Source of the DNA: Pontibacter cellulosilyticus
GTDB lineage: Bacteria; Bacteroidota; Bacteroidia; Cytophagales; Hymenobacteraceae
Assembly: GCF_014306105.1 (NCBI RefSeq)
Contig: NZ_JACRVF010000003.1
Span: 372,001 to 436,000 of the forward strand
DNA length: 64,000 nt
Direction: 5' to 3'
Position 1 is the stretch's first letter. Every line of letters begins with the position of its first letter. The translations under genes were made by a program, and so were the position numbers. The notes under the pieces were generated by a model. That model was not told where the DNA came from and searched no databases. It saw nothing but the letters and a program-made list of their open reading frames with translations. This document shows, in pieces, positions 51,599 to 59,533 of this stretch.

Positions 51599-52108
51599 AT
51601 GAAAAAGGCGTTTAATATTGTACTGGCTGCAGGTATACTTTTCTTTGCAAGTTCATGTATGGAAGACAGTGGCACCTCTTTTGAAACAGAAGAGTCTAAC
51701 AATGATGAAAGAGTTAATCCTAACCATATCAGACCATACTCTAGTCTCGACTCTTTATCCCGTATGATACAAATGACCACAGCTACTGTACCAACCAACG
51801 GGCAATTAGCCACCGAAATGGTTAAGGCTTATTACATATCAGACCAAGACGCAAGTGGCATAATAGAACAATTCAACCTTAATCAAACCACTAGAATGGT
51901 TGGCCAGGCAGGAGACATAATAGATGAGTCCAGTGCAACAGACCCAAGAGAGCAGGAAAGTATGGTAACAGTACAGGACAGCCTGAACGAAGTAACTGGA
52001 GACAAAAACACCGAAAGCGCGAAGCCGGAACAAAACAACCCCAACCAGAAAACCACAACAGGCACACAAAAACAGTCCGATACAAGCAAGAAGACGAACA
52101 AGCAATAA
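51599..52108 (+). CDS. lipoprotein of unknown function
   Basis: This 169-residue protein has a lipoprotein signal (LFFASSC, lipid-modified Cys about residue 20). The mature part is hydrophilic, rich in Asn, Thr, Gln and Glu, and the last 50 residues are of low complexity (NPNQKTTTGTQKQSDTSKK). No domain is recognised. The mature protein is likely largely disordered and surface or periplasm exposed. It is monocistronic and ends at a hairpin terminator. Confidence 0.65.
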   Translation: MKKAFNIVLAAGILFFASSCMEDSGTSFETEESNNDERVNPNHIRPYSSLDSLSRMIQMTTATVPTNGQLATEMVKAYYISDQDASGIIEQFNLNQTTRMVGQAGDIIDESSATDPREQESMVTVQDSLNEVTGDKNTESAKPEQNNPNQKTTTGTQKQSDTSKKTNKQ

Positions 52109-52122
52109 GTATAGCAAAGCAT

Positions 52123-52168
52123 AAGAAAGGCAGACCGTAAATTCATACACGGGCTGCCTTTCTTTTTT
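52123..52168 (+). terminator. intrinsic terminator after the lipoprotein
   Basis: AAGAAAGGCAG (52123-52133) pairs with CTGCCTTTCTT (52154-52164) across a 20-nt loop and runs into TTTT. Confidence 0.75.
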
Positions 52169-52282
52169 AACTATCTTGATATATCTTTCAGGACTAATAT
52201 TTTGAGGCTGGCATACTTTTTGGCAGTTCTGGACGTAGTAAAGAAGTCCTACGATTAAATGCTGCTTATCAACCTATACTAA

Positions 52283-52918
52283 ATGCTTCGTTTCCCCCTA
52301 CTTTTCAGCTTTGTCTGTCTGATGCTTTTTGTAAGCCTGCCTGCGCAGGCACAACGGAAGTTACGGGTAAGCGGAACCGTAGTGCAGGCCGATAAAAAAA
52401 CACCCATTCCCGGTGCCAGCGTCATTAAGATCAACTCAAGTTTAGGAGTAGTTTCAGACGAGCAGGGCAAGTTTGTAATAGATGTGGCGCAGGAAGACAC
52501 CCTGATGATTCGTGCCATTGGTTTTAAGCCACTTTTATACCTGCCTAAGCCTGTACCTGTTTCCGAGATCAGGGTAAATATTGTGTTGCAGGAGGATAGC
52601 GTAATGCTTGGCGAGGTAGAGGTAACGAGCCGCCCCTCTCCTGAAATGATACAGCGCGCCCTGCGCAACATGAAGCAAAGCACCACTAGCCAGGCCAAAA
52701 AGCCAGGCTACATACCGGGCTTAGAACCACCCCCACCCCCAGAAGCAGCCCCTGCCACCATCATGAGTCCGGCCACTTTCCTGTACGACCTGTTATCACG
52801 GGAAGGCAAGGAGAAGCGCAAATTACAGGAACTGATCATTTTACAGGAGCTTGAGCGTTTGCAAAAAGAACGGGAGGCATACAACAAGTTTTTTAAGGAT
52901 AACAAAGGCTACGAATAA
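52283..52918 (+). CDS. secreted carboxypeptidase-regulatory-like domain protein
   Basis: This 211-residue protein has a signal peptide (LPAQAQ cleavage) and a CarboxypepD_reg-like beta sandwich (about 27-112): VSGTVVQADKKTPIPGASV, LGVVSDEQGKFVI, DTLMIRAIGFKP and LGEVEVTSRPS are the standard pattern found at the front of SusC/TonB receptors. Here the receptor barrel is absent. A Pro-rich linker (LEPPPPPEAAPA, about 148-159) and a charged helical tail (KLQELIILQELERLQKERE) follow, a combination that recurs in Bacteroidetes small secreted proteins. The stop codon is inside a terminator stem. Confidence 0.78.
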   Translation: MLRFPLLFSFVCLMLFVSLPAQAQRKLRVSGTVVQADKKTPIPGASVIKINSSLGVVSDEQGKFVIDVAQEDTLMIRAIGFKPLLYLPKPVPVSEIRVNIVLQEDSVMLGEVEVTSRPSPEMIQRALRNMKQSTTSQAKKPGYIPGLEPPPPPEAAPATIMSPATFLYDLLSREGKEKRKLQELIILQELERLQKEREAYNKFFKDNKGYE

Positions 52919-52959
52919 AGCCAAAGCGCCTGCAGCAAACTGCAGGCGCTTTGGCTTTA
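52916..52959 (+). terminator. 20-bp perfect hairpin containing a stop codon
   Basis: Positions 52916-52935 pair perfectly with 52940-52959, loop CAAA. The TAA stop of the preceding gene is the first triplet of the stem, the same arrangement as at 5581-5643. Confidence 0.75.
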
Positions 52960-53035
52960 GGGACGGTGCAGACGACGAAGTAGATTCCTAAACCTTTTTT
53001 TACAGCAGGGGTTAAACAAAACAAAAGAAGCGCAC

Positions 53036-53929
53036 ATGAAGATTGGATACCCCTGCATAAACGAATCACTGGATTGCACCTCTTCCCGCACATTCAGGTT
53101 AGCATCTTATACAGAAGAACGTCTTATTGAAACTGTAGAGCAAAATCTAGCCTGCTTGCGACGCATTCTGGAGTATAATGTACAGCATGGGCTGCTTTTC
53201 TTCAGGCTCACATCCGGTTTAGTGCCCTTTGCCTCGCACGAGGTGAACAAGTATAACTGGCAAGAGCATTTTAAGATGACATTTAGGCGGCTGGGTAGTT
53301 ACATCCGAAATAACAACATGCGCATCTCTATGCATCCCGATCAGTTTGTGGTGCTAAACTCCCCGAACGAGCAAACGGTAAAGAACAGCATAGCCGAGCT
53401 GGTGTACCAGGGCAGCGTACTCGACCTGATGGGCCTTGACACTACTGCCAAACTGCAGATACACGGCGGCGGCGCCTACGGCGATAAAGCCTCTGCCCTG
53501 AGCCGCTTTTCCGAAGTATACCACACCATGTTACCCGATGCTGTAAAAGCCCGACTCTGTGTAGAGAACGACGACCGCACCTATTCTCTAAGAGACTGCC
53601 TTTACCTACACGACCTCACTGGTATGCCTATTATTTTTGACAACCTGCACCACGAGTGCGTAAACAACGGTGAACCAATGCGTGAGGCAGTTGAGATGGC
53701 TGCCGCTACCTGGCAACCAGAACGAGACGGTATACTGATGATGGACTATAGTTCGCAAGCTCTTGGAGAGCGCAAAGGCAGACATACGCAAAGTATACAG
53801 GAGCAACTTTTCCATGATTTTCTGATTGAGACTGAGGGTCTAGACATGGACATCATGTTAGAGATCAAGGACAAAGAAGACAGTGCCCTCAAAGCTCTAA
53901 AGCTGGCGCAAGCGTTAGGCCGGGCCTAA
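53036..53929 (+). CDS. uvsE: UV damage endonuclease UvsE/UvdE
   Basis: UvdE nicks DNA 5' to UV photoproducts and starts an alternative excision repair. The 297-residue TIM-barrel protein shows the family's metal ligands in MRISMHPDQFVVLNSP, KLQIHGGGAYGDK, VENDDRTYS, IFDNLHHECVN and LMMDYSSQ. The N-terminus MKIGYPCINESL is typical. The length matches the Thermus enzyme. Its last 4 bases overlap the convergent DUF4112 gene. With the radical SAM/DUF4130 operon it gives this window a second DNA-repair unit; no link in regulation is visible. Confidence 0.93.
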   Translation: MKIGYPCINESLDCTSSRTFRLASYTEERLIETVEQNLACLRRILEYNVQHGLLFFRLTSGLVPFASHEVNKYNWQEHFKMTFRRLGSYIRNNNMRISMHPDQFVVLNSPNEQTVKNSIAELVYQGSVLDLMGLDTTAKLQIHGGGAYGDKASALSRFSEVYHTMLPDAVKARLCVENDDRTYSLRDCLYLHDLTGMPIIFDNLHHECVNNGEPMREAVEMAAATWQPERDGILMMDYSSQALGERKGRHTQSIQEQLFHDFLIETEGLDMDIMLEIKDKEDSALKALKLAQALGRA

Positions 53930-54423
53930 AACAAGTCCGCTATTATGTGGTAAGCCCACTCCGCCAGTTCCCATAGTGCCCAAATTAAAAGTATAAATAG
54001 CACCAGTATCCCAATACCTACGCCAATAATTATATTCTTGCCACTGCCCTGGTATTTGCCTTCTTCGTAGTGTTCCCGCATCATACGAACATTACGCTCA
54101 TTGGCTTTAAAGAAAAAGTCGAAGATGTTACCTAGTATAGGTATACTTCCTATAATAGTATCTAAAGCAATGTTCAGCAGCATTAGCACAACCAGTTTAT
54201 TGCTCGCACCGTGCCTCGCCATGGTCATCACGATAGTGGCAGAAACAGCAAATGACGCAAGATCTCCAGCCACTGGAATAAATCCAAGTATAGGATCTAA
54301 GCCAAATCTGAAGTTAGTGCCCGGAAACCTGAACTGGTTATCCATCAGCTTCACCATGTGCTCCACCCACTTCAGCTTCTCGCTGCGAGGCGTGCGGGTA
54401 TAACGACTGTTATATTCTACCAT
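53926..54423 (-). CDS. DUF4112 membrane protein
   Basis: This 165-residue protein has an N-terminal charged part, a central membrane-associated domain with the DUF4112 signatures FGLDPILGFIPVAGDL and DTIIGSIPILGNIFDFFFKAN, and a C-terminal transmembrane helix (about 132-155). It is widespread in bacteria and some archaea, with unknown function. It is transcribed on the minus strand and its stop overlaps the uvsE stop by 4 nt, so the two transcripts run into each other with no room for a terminator. Confidence 0.88.
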   Translation of the reverse strand: MVEYNSRYTRTPRSEKLKWVEHMVKLMDNQFRFPGTNFRFGLDPILGFIPVAGDLASFAVSATIVMTMARHGASNKLVVLMLLNIALDTIIGSIPILGNIFDFFFKANERNVRMMREHYEEGKYQGSGKNIIIGVGIGILVLFILLIWALWELAEWAYHIIADLF

Positions 54424-54501
54424 AAGCGCATATACGGCAGCTTGCAGTTAAAGATATTAGCAAGACAATATTCCCAAACTTCAACACTGATGGCACAGGT
54501 T

Positions 54502-54732
54502 TTACCCTCGTCTTCTTTTTGCAAAAGACTTGTTTCTCTTCTTCTGCTGCTTTCCAATGCTTTTAGAGCTGTTCCACTTTTTATTTTTGCTTTCTTGCCG
54601 GCCATTATTAAAGCGCATGCTTCTCCCATCATCATCAACCAAAATAGCTTTATTGCTTCTGCTAAGGGGCGAACATGAAGCAACCATAGCTCCTACTGCC
54701 AACACAAAAAATCCTTTTGTAAAAAACCGCAT
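54502..54732 (-). CDS. small cationic lipoprotein
   Basis: This 76-residue protein has a lipoprotein signal ending MVASC (lipid-modified Cys about 20). The mature part has one beta-like stretch (KAILVDDDGRSMRF) and then a strongly basic tail (KQQKKRNKSFAKRRRG). It resembles the small lipoprotein at 54941-55216. The charge suggests contact with LPS, peptidoglycan or nucleic acid. The function is unknown. Confidence 0.65.
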   Translation of the reverse strand: MRFFTKGFFVLAVGAMVASCSPLSRSNKAILVDDDGRSMRFNNGRQESKNKKWNSSKSIGKQQKKRNKSFAKRRRG

Positions 54733-54887
54733 AAATAAACTGTTTATTCCTGCCCAGACAAGGGCAATTCTACAAATAGTGTTTTAACAGTGTATTTATA
54801 CTTTATAATTTCACAATGGTTTTATCCAATTTAAATTTCTCTATATTTTGTTTTACAAATAGCCTTAGCCAAGCATAAAGGCATAAA

Positions 54888-54921
54888 AAAAGCACCTAAA
54901 CCTAATGGCTAAAGTGCTTTT
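54888..54921 (-). terminator. weak terminator after a small lipoprotein gene
   Basis: AAAAGCAC (54888-54895) pairs with GTGCTTTT (54914-54921), with an A-run on the plus strand that becomes a T-run on the minus strand. It lies 20 nt beyond the stop at 54941. Confidence 0.6.
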
Positions 54922-54940
54922 CTAAAGATTAACTGGTAAG

Positions 54941-55216
54941 CTACTTTTTCTTTTTACCGTTGCCCTTACCTGTTGGCTTACCCTTTTGCTTGGTATGGCC
55001 CGGATTGGTTGTGCTTGGGTGATGCGGGTTGTTCGGGTTTTTATACCACCCTTTGTGCAAGCCATTGTCTTTTTTGCCGCTTTCTATGCGTACCTGTTTT
55101 CCGTCTACTACAACAACACGGCCATTACTGCCAGTGCTTTTTTTAGAAGATGAGCAAGCAGTCATTGACAACACTGCAACTACAATCAAAATACTTGTGC
55201 TTAATGTAAAATTCAT
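54941..55216 (-). CDS. small cationic lipoprotein
   Basis: This 91-residue protein has the lipobox SMTAC (Cys about 21), a Ser-rich linker, a short beta region (GRVVVVDGKQVRIE) and a His/Pro/Lys-rich tail (NNPHHPSTTNPGHTKQKGK and a final KKKK). The HPxHP-type tail is like small Bacteroidetes lipoproteins that are sometimes misannotated as quinol oxidase subunit 4. A -7 promoter box lies 32 nt upstream. Confidence 0.68.
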   Translation of the reverse strand: MNFTLSTSILIVVAVLSMTACSSSKKSTGSNGRVVVVDGKQVRIESGKKDNGLHKGWYKNPNNPHHPSTTNPGHTKQKGKPTGKGNGKKKK

Positions 55217-55247
55217 AAAAGAATTGGTTTCTGATACCGATGAACGG

Positions 55248-55255
55248 CAAAACTA
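55248..55255 (-). promoter_or_regulatory. candidate -7 element for the small lipoprotein gene
   Basis: On the minus strand TAGTTTTG matches TAnnTTTG exactly and stands 32 nt before the start codon. No TTG is found at the ideal distance. Confidence 0.4.
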
Positions 55256-55403
55256 CATCTCTCTGTATAACTTAATAAACACATTGCAAAGATTCTTGAA
55301 TAAGAATTAACTCAACTGCATTAAGTACAAATTAGACAAATAGGAAGAAGATGAACATTGATCATATTGAGGATTAACTCATTGCACTAAAAAAGAAACC
55401 CTT

Positions 55404-55440
55404 AAACAAAAGAGCCTCTTATGCAGAGGCTCTTTTGTTT
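55404..55440. terminator. 16-bp perfect terminator hairpin after the cupin gene
   Basis: Positions 55404-55419 pair perfectly with 55425-55440, loop TATGC. It lies 17 nt beyond the stop at 55458 on the minus strand and ends in a T-containing arm. Confidence 0.8.
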
Positions 55441-55457
55441 ATAATAATATCATAAGC

Positions 55458-55964
55458 TTATCTTCCAAAGTCATCCTGCAGCCTGACAATATCCTCTTCA
55501 TCAGAGGGTTGTGTTGCATCAGTGTGGCGCCAGATTTCGGCAAGTACGCCCCAGTCGTTAAGTCCGACTAAACGGTGGCGTTCGCCCTGCTTTAAAGTTA
55601 TTAAAGATTCAGGAGATAATCGCTGCAATTCACCTTCTTCGTCTGTATCGCTGGTAACCACGCCTACCTCGCCTTTTAGCACTTTCCAAATCTCAGCACG
55701 GCGGTGGTGGTATTGCCACGACAGTCTTTTGTCAGGAGCTACAACCAAAATCTTAGGGCTAAGCTTTCCGGATATTTTCAGGTCCTCTACTGGTACCTGG
55801 TTGAAGTATGTTTCTGCAAACTTTGGTGCCTGGGCTTCATCTATTACAAAAAAACCACCCCAAGGCCTATTTAAATCTTTTTTTTCGATATAAAAGCCCT
55901 GGCTGGCAAGTTGTTTTTCTACCTCGCTAAACAACGTTTGTTTATCTTCTGCTAAACTCATCAT
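55458..55964 (-). CDS. cupin protein, ManC C-terminal/phosphomannose-isomerase type II-like
   Basis: This 168-residue protein has one cupin barrel. KRLSWQYHHRRAEIWKVLKG holds the usual metal ligands (HH and E), and KQGERHRLVGLNDWGVLAEIW carries the second motif with its His. EEDIVRLQDDFGR at the end is the standard finish of the type II mannose-6-phosphate isomerase / ManC family. The N-terminal 50 residues (NRPWGGFFVID) match the VEKPWG lead of that family. Sugar isomerase activity is likely but not certain without the nucleotidyltransferase domain. It is a monocistronic gene. Confidence 0.8.
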   Translation of the reverse strand: MMSLAEDKQTLFSEVEKQLASQGFYIEKKDLNRPWGGFFVIDEAQAPKFAETYFNQVPVEDLKISGKLSPKILVVAPDKRLSWQYHHRRAEIWKVLKGEVGVVTSDTDEEGELQRLSPESLITLKQGERHRLVGLNDWGVLAEIWRHTDATQPSDEEDIVRLQDDFGR

Positions 55965-56136
55965 ATAAGGGTGTCTCTTCAGGGTGTATTGTTCTTGGTA
56001 TTAAGTTTAAACAATACTAGCTCTTATAATTTTTGTTACTACGGAACGTAGTAATTTAGTTAAAACATCAGCATGCACAACATCTTTCAGCAGCTTTTTA
56101 GTGAAAACGGTACTGCACAAAAAAAGATAAAGCACA

Positions 56137-56175
56137 AAAAAGCGCCAGCCGACACAATGTCAGCTGGCGCTTTTT
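56137..56175 (-). terminator. terminator of the tmRNA gene
   Basis: AAAAAGCGCCAGC (56137-56149) pairs with GCTGGCGCTTTTT (56163-56175), with an inner GACA/TGTC. On the minus strand the stem ends in a T-run. It lies 5 nt past the 3' CCA end. Confidence 0.85.
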
Positions 56176-56180
56176 ATAAT

Positions 56181-56551
56181 TGGTGGAGATGCAGGGATTC
56201 GAACCCTGGTCCAGACAAGGAAACCGTCGTGCCTTCTACATGCTTAGACGCTAGTTGGATTGTCGGGAGATTGCGGGCCTAGGTCAAGCCTATGCGCACT
56301 CCTTAGATGCTTAATTTCGCCTGTGCACCGCACCTTTACACAGACTAGTAAATCGGATCGAAGCCTCTGATGTGCAAGCAGATTTACGAAGCCTGCACGA
56401 GACTATGGCTAGTGCTTAATACCTAGATTAAGCAGCCATGGCGTAGTTATATTCGCCAGTTATTGTTCGAACGAATTTTTAACAGGTGGTACGTTCATCA
56501 CCCAACATGCTTACACGCAATCTGCACAAGCTGTCAATTCCGGTCATCCCC
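56181..56551 (-). ncRNA. ssrA: tmRNA (transfer-messenger RNA)
   Basis: tmRNA rescues ribosomes stalled on broken mRNA. The 3' end (56181 upward on the minus strand) reads GGTTCGAATCCCTGCATCTC with CACCA, giving a T-arm and an encoded CCA. The 5' end GGGGATGACCGGAATTGACA pairs with it as a 7-bp acceptor stem (one G-U). The tag frame, with resume codon GGC, is 56457 to 56431 on the minus strand, followed by TAA. The total is about 371 nt, normal for tmRNA. Its terminator and a -7 box are both visible. Confidence 0.95.
56428..56457 (-). other. tmRNA tag reading frame (GEYNYAMAA)
   Basis: Inside ssrA the minus strand reads GGC GAA TAT AAC TAC GCC then ATG GCT GCT TAA. After the tRNA-like alanine the tag is GEYNYAMAA. 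It ends in the usual A-A for ClpXP-type proteolysis, and Met instead of Leu at the third-last position is a small variation. Confidence 0.9.
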
Positions 56552-56580
56552 AATAAATAAAGAACGAATTCTTGTTATTT

Positions 56581-56608
56581 ATACTTCAAGAAGTATGCCA
56601 CAAATGTA
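56581..56608 (-). promoter_or_regulatory. candidate ssrA promoter with a palindrome at the start site
   Basis: On the minus strand TACATTTG (56608-56601) matches the TAnnTTTG consensus exactly. The palindrome ATACTTC-AA-GAAGTAT (56581-56596) lies where transcription should start, about 40 nt before the mature tmRNA 5' end. The -33 element is not clear. Confidence 0.45.
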
Positions 56609-56692
56609 TAAAATTTGCAGCACACTTCTATCCGTTTTTCAGTTAATTAACACTTAAATATCGTTTCAGGTTTCAGATTTCTAAAGTTTTGC

Positions 56693-58096
56693 CTATAAAG
56701 TTTTGCTCCAGTCAAGCATAGCAATATAAAGCTCATCTATACTTATTTTTGGGTTCACTTTGTAAAGCGAGATCAGCTTTTGATTGAAGTCTCCGAACCG
56801 GATAAAACCCCTACTCTTCTCCATCTGGCGCTCCATTTTGGGTATAAAGGTGGCATTGTCTTCGGCAGAAAATTTATCCAGGCAATAAAGGGAGTAAATG
56901 GCCCATGTCATGTATTCTTTAAAAACATGGTCAGGCGAAGCATAAGCGCTAGTACCAGAAACAGCATCGTTTACCCATTTCGATCTATCTGTAAACGCCT
57001 GGTTTACCTGCTCAGGATACTTCTCCGCTACCGGATTCACAAAGTTGTGGTCTATCTCTGTAAATACGACACGCGTATTGCTCATCTCGTTTACTTTCGC
57101 ATTATACTTTGGGCTTAGCTTTGCACGGTTTACGAACATAACGGTCTGGCTAAAGCCATTGTCTTCGAAACTCATGGTAGAGTGAGCGCCACCTACCAGC
57201 GGCGAGAACGTGACACGGTAGTTGCCATACTTGAACCCGAATTTTTCTTCCAGCCACTCCTGCTGCTGGTCTATTGGGTTTTGAGAGCGATACATCTGAA
57301 TAAGCTCATTGTAGTATGGCTGGTGCTGCTTATAAAATTCCCTGAAATTCGATTTCCTGGCAAAGTCTTCGATCAACGCGCGGTTGGCAAGAATCGGATC
57401 CTCAGGATAGTTAAAACCCATTTTCCTGATGAAGCCTTCGTTCTTTATGTTGCCTTTCTTATCGAACACGTAGGCGCAGGCATTCATTTTCATGCCATAG
57501 TAATACCAATAGCTGTCTATGTCCTCTGGTTTAGTAATGTGTTTATTAACCACATCCATAACCGGGTGGTTTTTGTATGGGGAGAAATGCGCCATCACTT
57601 CTTTGTAGTAAGGCGTAGTCATATCAACCATATTAGAATCCTGCTGCCCTACATTTGAGATAGCCGTTAAGATATTAGCGAGCTCATGCACTTCGGGCAC
57701 CTCTACACTAAACTTGCCCTGGTGCTCTCGGATATACTTCTTCGTGAAGTTCGTGTTCTTAGGCACTCCCACGATTTCGGTAAGCTTTTTTTCTTTACCT
57801 GTCTGCTGCACATAGAAGTGCACAGTTTCACCTTCTTTTATATGAAAGAAGATCGAGTCAACGTCTGTTATAAAACCTACTTTATTTACCTTCAGTTTAC
57901 ACTCTACTTGCAGCCTGGACGGTTCAGCGTCAGGAGACACTCTCCAGTCAGAGCGCCTGTCGGTATCATTTACTACATAAGTAAAGTTGTCTGTATTAGA
58001 TTTTATGCTTGGCAGTTCCTTTACCTTCTGTGCATAGCTGGCTGATGCGCCAGTTACTAACATCAACGCCAATGCGTATTTCTTTAAGCTTTTCAT
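56693..58096 (-). CDS. secreted DUF4932-like protein, possible metallopeptidase
   Basis: This 467-residue protein has a signal peptide (ASASYAQ). The segment VVFTEIDHNFVNPVAEKY (about residue 345) has the E-x-x-H-x-F-x-x-P pattern that recalls zinc peptidases and is, from memory, the signature of DUF4932. The upstream strand GNYRVTFSPLVGGAHSTMSF is also family-like. The second glutamate or histidine for metal binding cannot be fixed with confidence. It is the last gene of a minus-strand operon after an S41 peptidase (23-nt gap) and an ABC permease. Confidence 0.68.
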   Translation of the reverse strand: MKSLKKYALALMLVTGASASYAQKVKELPSIKSNTDNFTYVVNDTDRRSDWRVSPDAEPSRLQVECKLKVNKVGFITDVDSIFFHIKEGETVHFYVQQTGKEKKLTEIVGVPKNTNFTKKYIREHQGKFSVEVPEVHELANILTAISNVGQQDSNMVDMTTPYYKEVMAHFSPYKNHPVMDVVNKHITKPEDIDSYWYYYGMKMNACAYVFDKKGNIKNEGFIRKMGFNYPEDPILANRALIEDFARKSNFREFYKQHQPYYNELIQMYRSQNPIDQQQEWLEEKFGFKYGNYRVTFSPLVGGAHSTMSFEDNGFSQTVMFVNRAKLSPKYNAKVNEMSNTRVVFTEIDHNFVNPVAEKYPEQVNQAFTDRSKWVNDAVSGTSAYASPDHVFKEYMTWAIYSLYCLDKFSAEDNATFIPKMERQMEKSRGFIRFGDFNQKLISLYKVNPKISIDELYIAMLDWSKTL

Positions 58097-58119
58097 AAAG
58101 TTTTATTTTGAGATTGGTA

Positions 58120-59505
58120 TTATTTAGCGGCTAATTTCTGGTCTTTCAGGTGCTTCAGGGCACGCTCCAGCACAGGATCTTTTTTCTGGATGTAGTCCTG
58201 CAGGGTCATCTTCACCTCTATGTCTGGTTTCACACCGTAGCCCACAAACTCACGGCCATCCGGGTAAGTGTCTTTTTTGGTGCAGATGCGGGCATTGCCA
58301 CCGCCAGGCAACTCAAACATAAAAGGCTGGCCCGTGCTGCCATTAGAGTTCTCCCCTATCTTGGTCATGTGCTTTTGATTATCGGCATAGATCAGGAAAT
58401 CTTCGGCTGCTGATGTAGTTTTATGCCCAATAAGTATGGCGGTTGGCACAATAACTTTTTCACTTTGCTGGACTTTATTGTGGGCTGGATTGTAGTCAAA
58501 CTCATACATCAGTCTGTCCTGAAAAGCGTTCAGCGACTTGGCGGCAAACTCACTTCCAACGGTATCTTTTGGCGCCGTAAATACACCCCAGGCTTTAAAA
58601 CTGGCTAGGTGCTGGCGCGTAGAATTTTTAGAGCCATAAAGCAGTGTGTCAGGACTCAGGTAATCCAGTATCTGACGGCCTATACTTGTAGAGCCGCCGC
58701 CATTATAGCGAAGGTCAATGATCAGGGCTTTGGCTTTGCGCAGCTCAGGCAGCTTCTCTAAAAACAGCTGGTTAATTTTAGGATCGTGAAAGGCGTTTAG
58801 TGCCAGGTAAGCTGTTTCATTCGGGTACCACTTCAGGTCTAGCAGCTCACGTTTCTCAAGCACCGGGTATACTTCCTGCTCTGTAGTTTTGGCATGGGTC
58901 AGCGTCAGGCTCTTTACCTTACCTTTTGGAGTTCTGTACTTGATGTCATACTTCTCTCCTACCAGGCCTCTCAGCATATTTTCAATAGCCCAGTCCATCA
59001 GTACATAATCCGTAGAGGATGAGATGTAAAGCAGTACATGCTGCTTTAGGTAGGCATTGGTTGGTTGTCCGTTTACTTCAATGATCTCGCTACCCACCGG
59101 CACTTCGTCTTTAGCGCTCAGGTTGATTCTGGTTATAATGGCTTTGTTATCAATGTTGCTAAGGAAGAGTTTATACTTGCCGAATGTGTTTTTGTGAATC
59201 AGCGAATCTATACTTTTCGGAAAGTAGATGTTGGTGTGACCATCATTCAGCAAGGCACAGAATTTCTGCAACTCCCTGTAATACTCATAATCATTTTTCG
59301 TAGCCTGGACTGTAGTTATAGCCTCACGGTAGGCATTCTCCCACTTGCTGCGGTCCACTTTGTTTAGGTACACAAAGTTATAGTTTACCTCCTGCCAGAA
59401 TTTAGACAAGCCGTATACTTTGTCGGCTGCAGAAAGGGTGTTAGGAACCTGTGCATGTGCAACAACTGCTAAGAGCAACAGCAACGGGAATAGAAATTTT
59501 TTCAT
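58120..59505 (-). CDS. S41-family secreted serine peptidase
   Basis: This 461-residue protein has a signal peptide (VVAHAQ). An N-terminal helical part is followed by a PDZ-like region (VPVGSEIIEVNGQPTNAYL, about 136-154) and the S41 catalytic core: KALIIDLRYNGGGSTSIG and the nucleophile S365 in GHKTTSAAEDF, with GQPFMFELPGGG near the end. S41 enzymes cut the C-termini of unfolded or tagged proteins in the periplasm. The PDZ part is short. It starts 28 nt after the permease stop, so it is part of the same operon. Confidence 0.86.
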   Translation of the reverse strand: MKKFLFPLLLLLAVVAHAQVPNTLSAADKVYGLSKFWQEVNYNFVYLNKVDRSKWENAYREAITTVQATKNDYEYYRELQKFCALLNDGHTNIYFPKSIDSLIHKNTFGKYKLFLSNIDNKAIITRINLSAKDEVPVGSEIIEVNGQPTNAYLKQHVLLYISSSTDYVLMDWAIENMLRGLVGEKYDIKYRTPKGKVKSLTLTHAKTTEQEVYPVLEKRELLDLKWYPNETAYLALNAFHDPKINQLFLEKLPELRKAKALIIDLRYNGGGSTSIGRQILDYLSPDTLLYGSKNSTRQHLASFKAWGVFTAPKDTVGSEFAAKSLNAFQDRLMYEFDYNPAHNKVQQSEKVIVPTAILIGHKTTSAAEDFLIYADNQKHMTKIGENSNGSTGQPFMFELPGGGNARICTKKDTYPDGREFVGYGVKPDIEVKMTLQDYIQKKDPVLERALKHLKDQKLAAK

Positions 59506-59533
59506 GGTTATATTTTATACTAATGGTTGGATA

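Noticed and set aside
56073-56282. 69-codon plus-strand frame overlapping the tmRNA, with WWRCRDSNPGPD in its translation
   Set aside because: It runs through the tmRNA terminator and T-arm on the opposite strand. The RCRDSNPG peptide is a known artefact of translating tRNA-like sequences.
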